NCBI GenBank assembly: GCA_965220055.1
Contig: CBDCPE010000004.1
Span: forward strand, 3,038,001-3,102,000
Origin: Bin87 sp965220055
GTDB lineage: Bacteria; Chloroflexota; Dehalococcoidia; Lucifugimonadales; UBA3495
Length of the DNA stretch: 64,000 nt
Direction: 5' to 3'
The notes under the pieces: model-generated
What the model was told of the DNA's origin: nothing
Database searches by the model: none
What the model saw: only the letters and a program-made list of their open reading frames with translations
Shown: positions 62,496 through 64,000 of the stretch, in pieces
Layout of the letters: every line of letters starts with the position of its first letter
Numbering within the stretch: the stretch's first letter is position 1
Program-made: the position numbers and the translations under genes

Positions 62496-62747
62496 ATGAT
62501 AGCGAGAATACCATTGGTTCTGGACCCCCAACCCGAAGGGGGCTACACGGTGACGTCTCCGTTGCTACCTGAGTTGATTACCGAGGGCGACACCATCACG
62601 GAGTGCCTGATTAACGCCGAGGACGCCTTTGCGGTAGTCTTGGAAATTTACGAGGACGAGGGGCGTCCTTTGCCGCCGGAGATCCACGTGGACGACGCCA
62701 ACGGTCCAGTGTCCGTTGAGGCCGTGGTTGCGGTCCCGGCTCGGTGA
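62496..62747 (+). CDS. hicB: HicB-like antitoxin
   Basis: The 83-aa product reads ARIPLVLDPQPEGGYTVTSPLLPELITEGDTITECLINAEDAFAVVLEIYEDEGRPLP, the HicB partial RNase-H fold without an HTH. It neutralises HicA by covering its active His. ATG 62496 was chosen; an upstream start at 62466 is possible. Its last codons overlap the hicA start by four bases (GTGA), so the order is hicB then hicA, the reverse of the common order. Confidence 0.82.
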   Translation: MIARIPLVLDPQPEGGYTVTSPLLPELITEGDTITECLINAEDAFAVVLEIYEDEGRPLPPEIHVDDANGPVSVEAVVAVPAR

Positions 62748-62956
62748 GATACCGGGAGGCTGCGCGCAAGCTGGCGAGCCTGGGATGTTACGAGGTTCCA
62801 ACGCGAAGCGGCGGCTCTCACAGAAGATGGTTCAATCCAACAGCACAAAAAAACGCGACGTTGCCGGACTGGGGTAGCCGTGACCTGAAAATCGGAACTC
62901 TGCGTTCGGCTATCAGACAGTTAGGAGTAGACTGGACGGAGTTCCAGAACTCATAG
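62744..62956 (+). CDS. hicA: HicA-like mRNA interferase toxin
   Basis: The 70-aa protein has REAARKLASLGCYEVPTRSGGSHRRWFNP with the catalytic His (GSHRRW) and DLKIGTLRSAIRQLGV, the dsRBD-like HicA fold. It would cleave mRNA. The start is GTG 62744, overlapping hicB. Together they form the only genes on a 710-bp segment between two copies of the tRNA-Met 3' end. Confidence 0.85.
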   Translation: MRYREAARKLASLGCYEVPTRSGGSHRRWFNPTAQKNATLPDWGSRDLKIGTLRSAIRQLGVDWTEFQNS

Positions 62957-63068
62957 AATGAAGTACTCTTTGCCCGACATCGCAATGACAATCAGCCGCA
63001 TAACGCCGTCACCCCGCCGGGTCAGGGACTTCAATGTCAGCGGATGAGCATCTGTCTCGTAATCGCGG

Positions 63069-63101
63069 GGTCACAGGTTCGAACCCTGTCGGGCCCACCA
63101 T
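63069..63101 (+). repeat. direct repeat, copy 2
   Basis: Same 33 bases as 62359-62391. Similarity with the tRNA extends weakly to 63037 (AGCATCTGTCTCGTAATCG versus AGCATCCGACTCATAATCG), so it is a partial, not functional, tRNA copy. Confidence 0.9.
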
Positions 63102-63175
63102 GATATACCGGTACATAAAGGTAGCAGCGGAGTACGTGATGCGCATCGGCGAATCAGAGAGTCGAGAAGATATCG

Positions 63176-64000
63176 ATGACAGGTGAACAATACCTAGCGG
63201 CCATTCGGACAGAGTTAGTGGCAGCCCACCGGCAACACAAGATGGGTGAGAACGTGCTTCGCGCGTTCGGCTACATAAGGCGGAGACGCACGGTCATTGA
63301 AGAGATCAATGCCGCCTTGGAAAAACTTGGATTGGTAGCAAATCCCCCGATCGACTCTGATATGCCGCTAAGACGCCCCCGTATTGTCTTCTCGCTTAGG
63401 GATACGGCTGACGCCGCGATACCGATTGCGTCGAACAGTGCCGATGCCGTGGACCTTAGTAGTTCCAATGTTCTAGCACAAGATGAAGACGACAGCGACA
63501 CCGACCTGCCCGAACCAGCCTTCAGCGTGTCCGAATTAGAATCGGCGGACAAAAAAGTTGAGTGGGTTTCACCCAATGCGTCAATGTACGATACGATGCC
63601 TATAGCAAGATGGTCCTTCACAAATATTCCCAGTTGGTAGTATCGAGCAACTGTAGACCCATGCAACAAGCCATCAAGGGCATCGTCTCTTTCCAGTCGA
63701 TGACCAAAGCTTTGATGAATGGTAAACCTAAGATTGTGGGCGATTGTATCGACCAAGATGTACGCTTCGTCCCGAGCGATGCGGATCTGAAATCAGTCGT
63801 GAGTCAATTGCGCGGAAATGACGTAGTTTTGGTTATCGGTCAAGACAAACGGCTACGGGGAATAGTTGCCGCATGGGATTTGGCTGAAGAGTTCGCTCGG
63901 TTGGTCGACCCTTTCAAGCGAATAGGCGAAATTGAAGAACGTCTCCGCACGTTGGTGAGAATTAGACTAGGGCAACAGAAGGTTGTTAAGTTCCTGATTG
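63176..64000 (+). pseudogene. CBS-domain-like protein, frameshifted, runs off the window
   Basis: The first part (ATG 63176) reads GEQYLAAIRTELVAAHRQHKMGENVLRAFGYI and later FSVSELESADKKVEWVSPN. A 5-bp tandem duplication ACGATACGAT (63588-63597) shifts the frame; after it the other frame continues KMVLHKYSQLVVSSN, MQQAIKGIVSFQSMTKALMNG, DVVLVIGQDKRLRGIVAAWDLAEEFA, a CBS-domain pair. One ACGAT unit would give YDAYSKMVLHKY. So it is a broken gene, cut further by the window edge. Confidence 0.7.
63588..63597. repeat. 5-bp tandem duplication
   Basis: ACGAT twice; the extra five bases shift the frame of the CBS-domain gene. Confidence 0.9.

Noticed and set aside
63037..63104. second tRNA gene (CGT anticodon, Thr-like)
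   Set aside because: Only the 3' part pairs; the 5' acceptor and D-arm are missing. Interpreted as repeat or attachment copy.

Overview
Organism. This is high-GC bacterial DNA. The two host-like ends carry a luciferase-like monooxygenase, alpha/beta hydrolase, SDR, metallo-beta-lactamase-fold and VOC proteins, CaiB-type CoA-transferases, a thiolase/DUF35 pair and a flavin reductase. That mix resembles catabolic gene sets of marine Chloroflexota (SAR202/Dehalococcoidia-like). No phylogenetic marker gene is present, so the assignment is inference only.

Layout. 1-4.3 kb: a co-directional catabolic cluster. 4.3-16.8 kb: a mobile-element graveyard with two identical IS110 copies, a degenerate integrase-type IS between IS21 ends, an intact IS5, and remnants of istB, a HEPN gene and a Fic gene. 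16.9-21.7 kb: an A-PCP-reductase NRPS-like gene with a methyltransferase and a PfkB-family protein. 21.8-34 kb: accessory islands (a DUF6932-like nucleotidyltransferase with an unknown partner, a NYN protein, an HNH remnant, three IS630-type elements, a secreted metalloprotease plus lipoprotein, a dynamin-like tail). 34-42 kb: a serine-recombinase region with zinc-ribbon proteins, a decayed PLD-SNF2 helicase and a PD-(D/E)XK nuclease. 42.6-50 kb: an intact IS21, an IS701-like pseudogene, a GIY-YIG-like gene, the third identical-type IS630 copy and an IS5. 50-53.8 kb: a phage head module ending at tRNA-Ile. 54-62.3 kb: host metabolism. 62.3-64 kb: tRNA-Met with a 0.7 kb hicBA mini-island and a frameshifted CBS-domain gene.

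Main points. (1) The two IS110 copies both follow the same 12-base sequence CTGGGCAACAGC in unrelated genes, and removing them restores both reading frames. Their 255-bp left ends contain short matches to that target and to the element's right end, in the order expected of a bridge RNA. (2) Short tandem duplications (5, 14, 17, 19 and 5x14 bp) have broken several genes, and a (GACATC)12 tract sits on the predicted catalytic DxD of a nucleotidyltransferase-like gene. (3) Insertions make chimeras: a Fic gene cut next to its expected inhibitory motif, and IS21 ends flanking a foreign transposase. (4) A prohead protease appears fused to a P-loop domain, in a head module with reversed gene order.

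How genes work together. The flanks suggest CoA-dependent catabolism of organic acids with redox and dioxygenase-type helpers. The middle looks like a defence and mobile-element hotspot, mostly decayed, bounded by tRNA genes and a recombinase.
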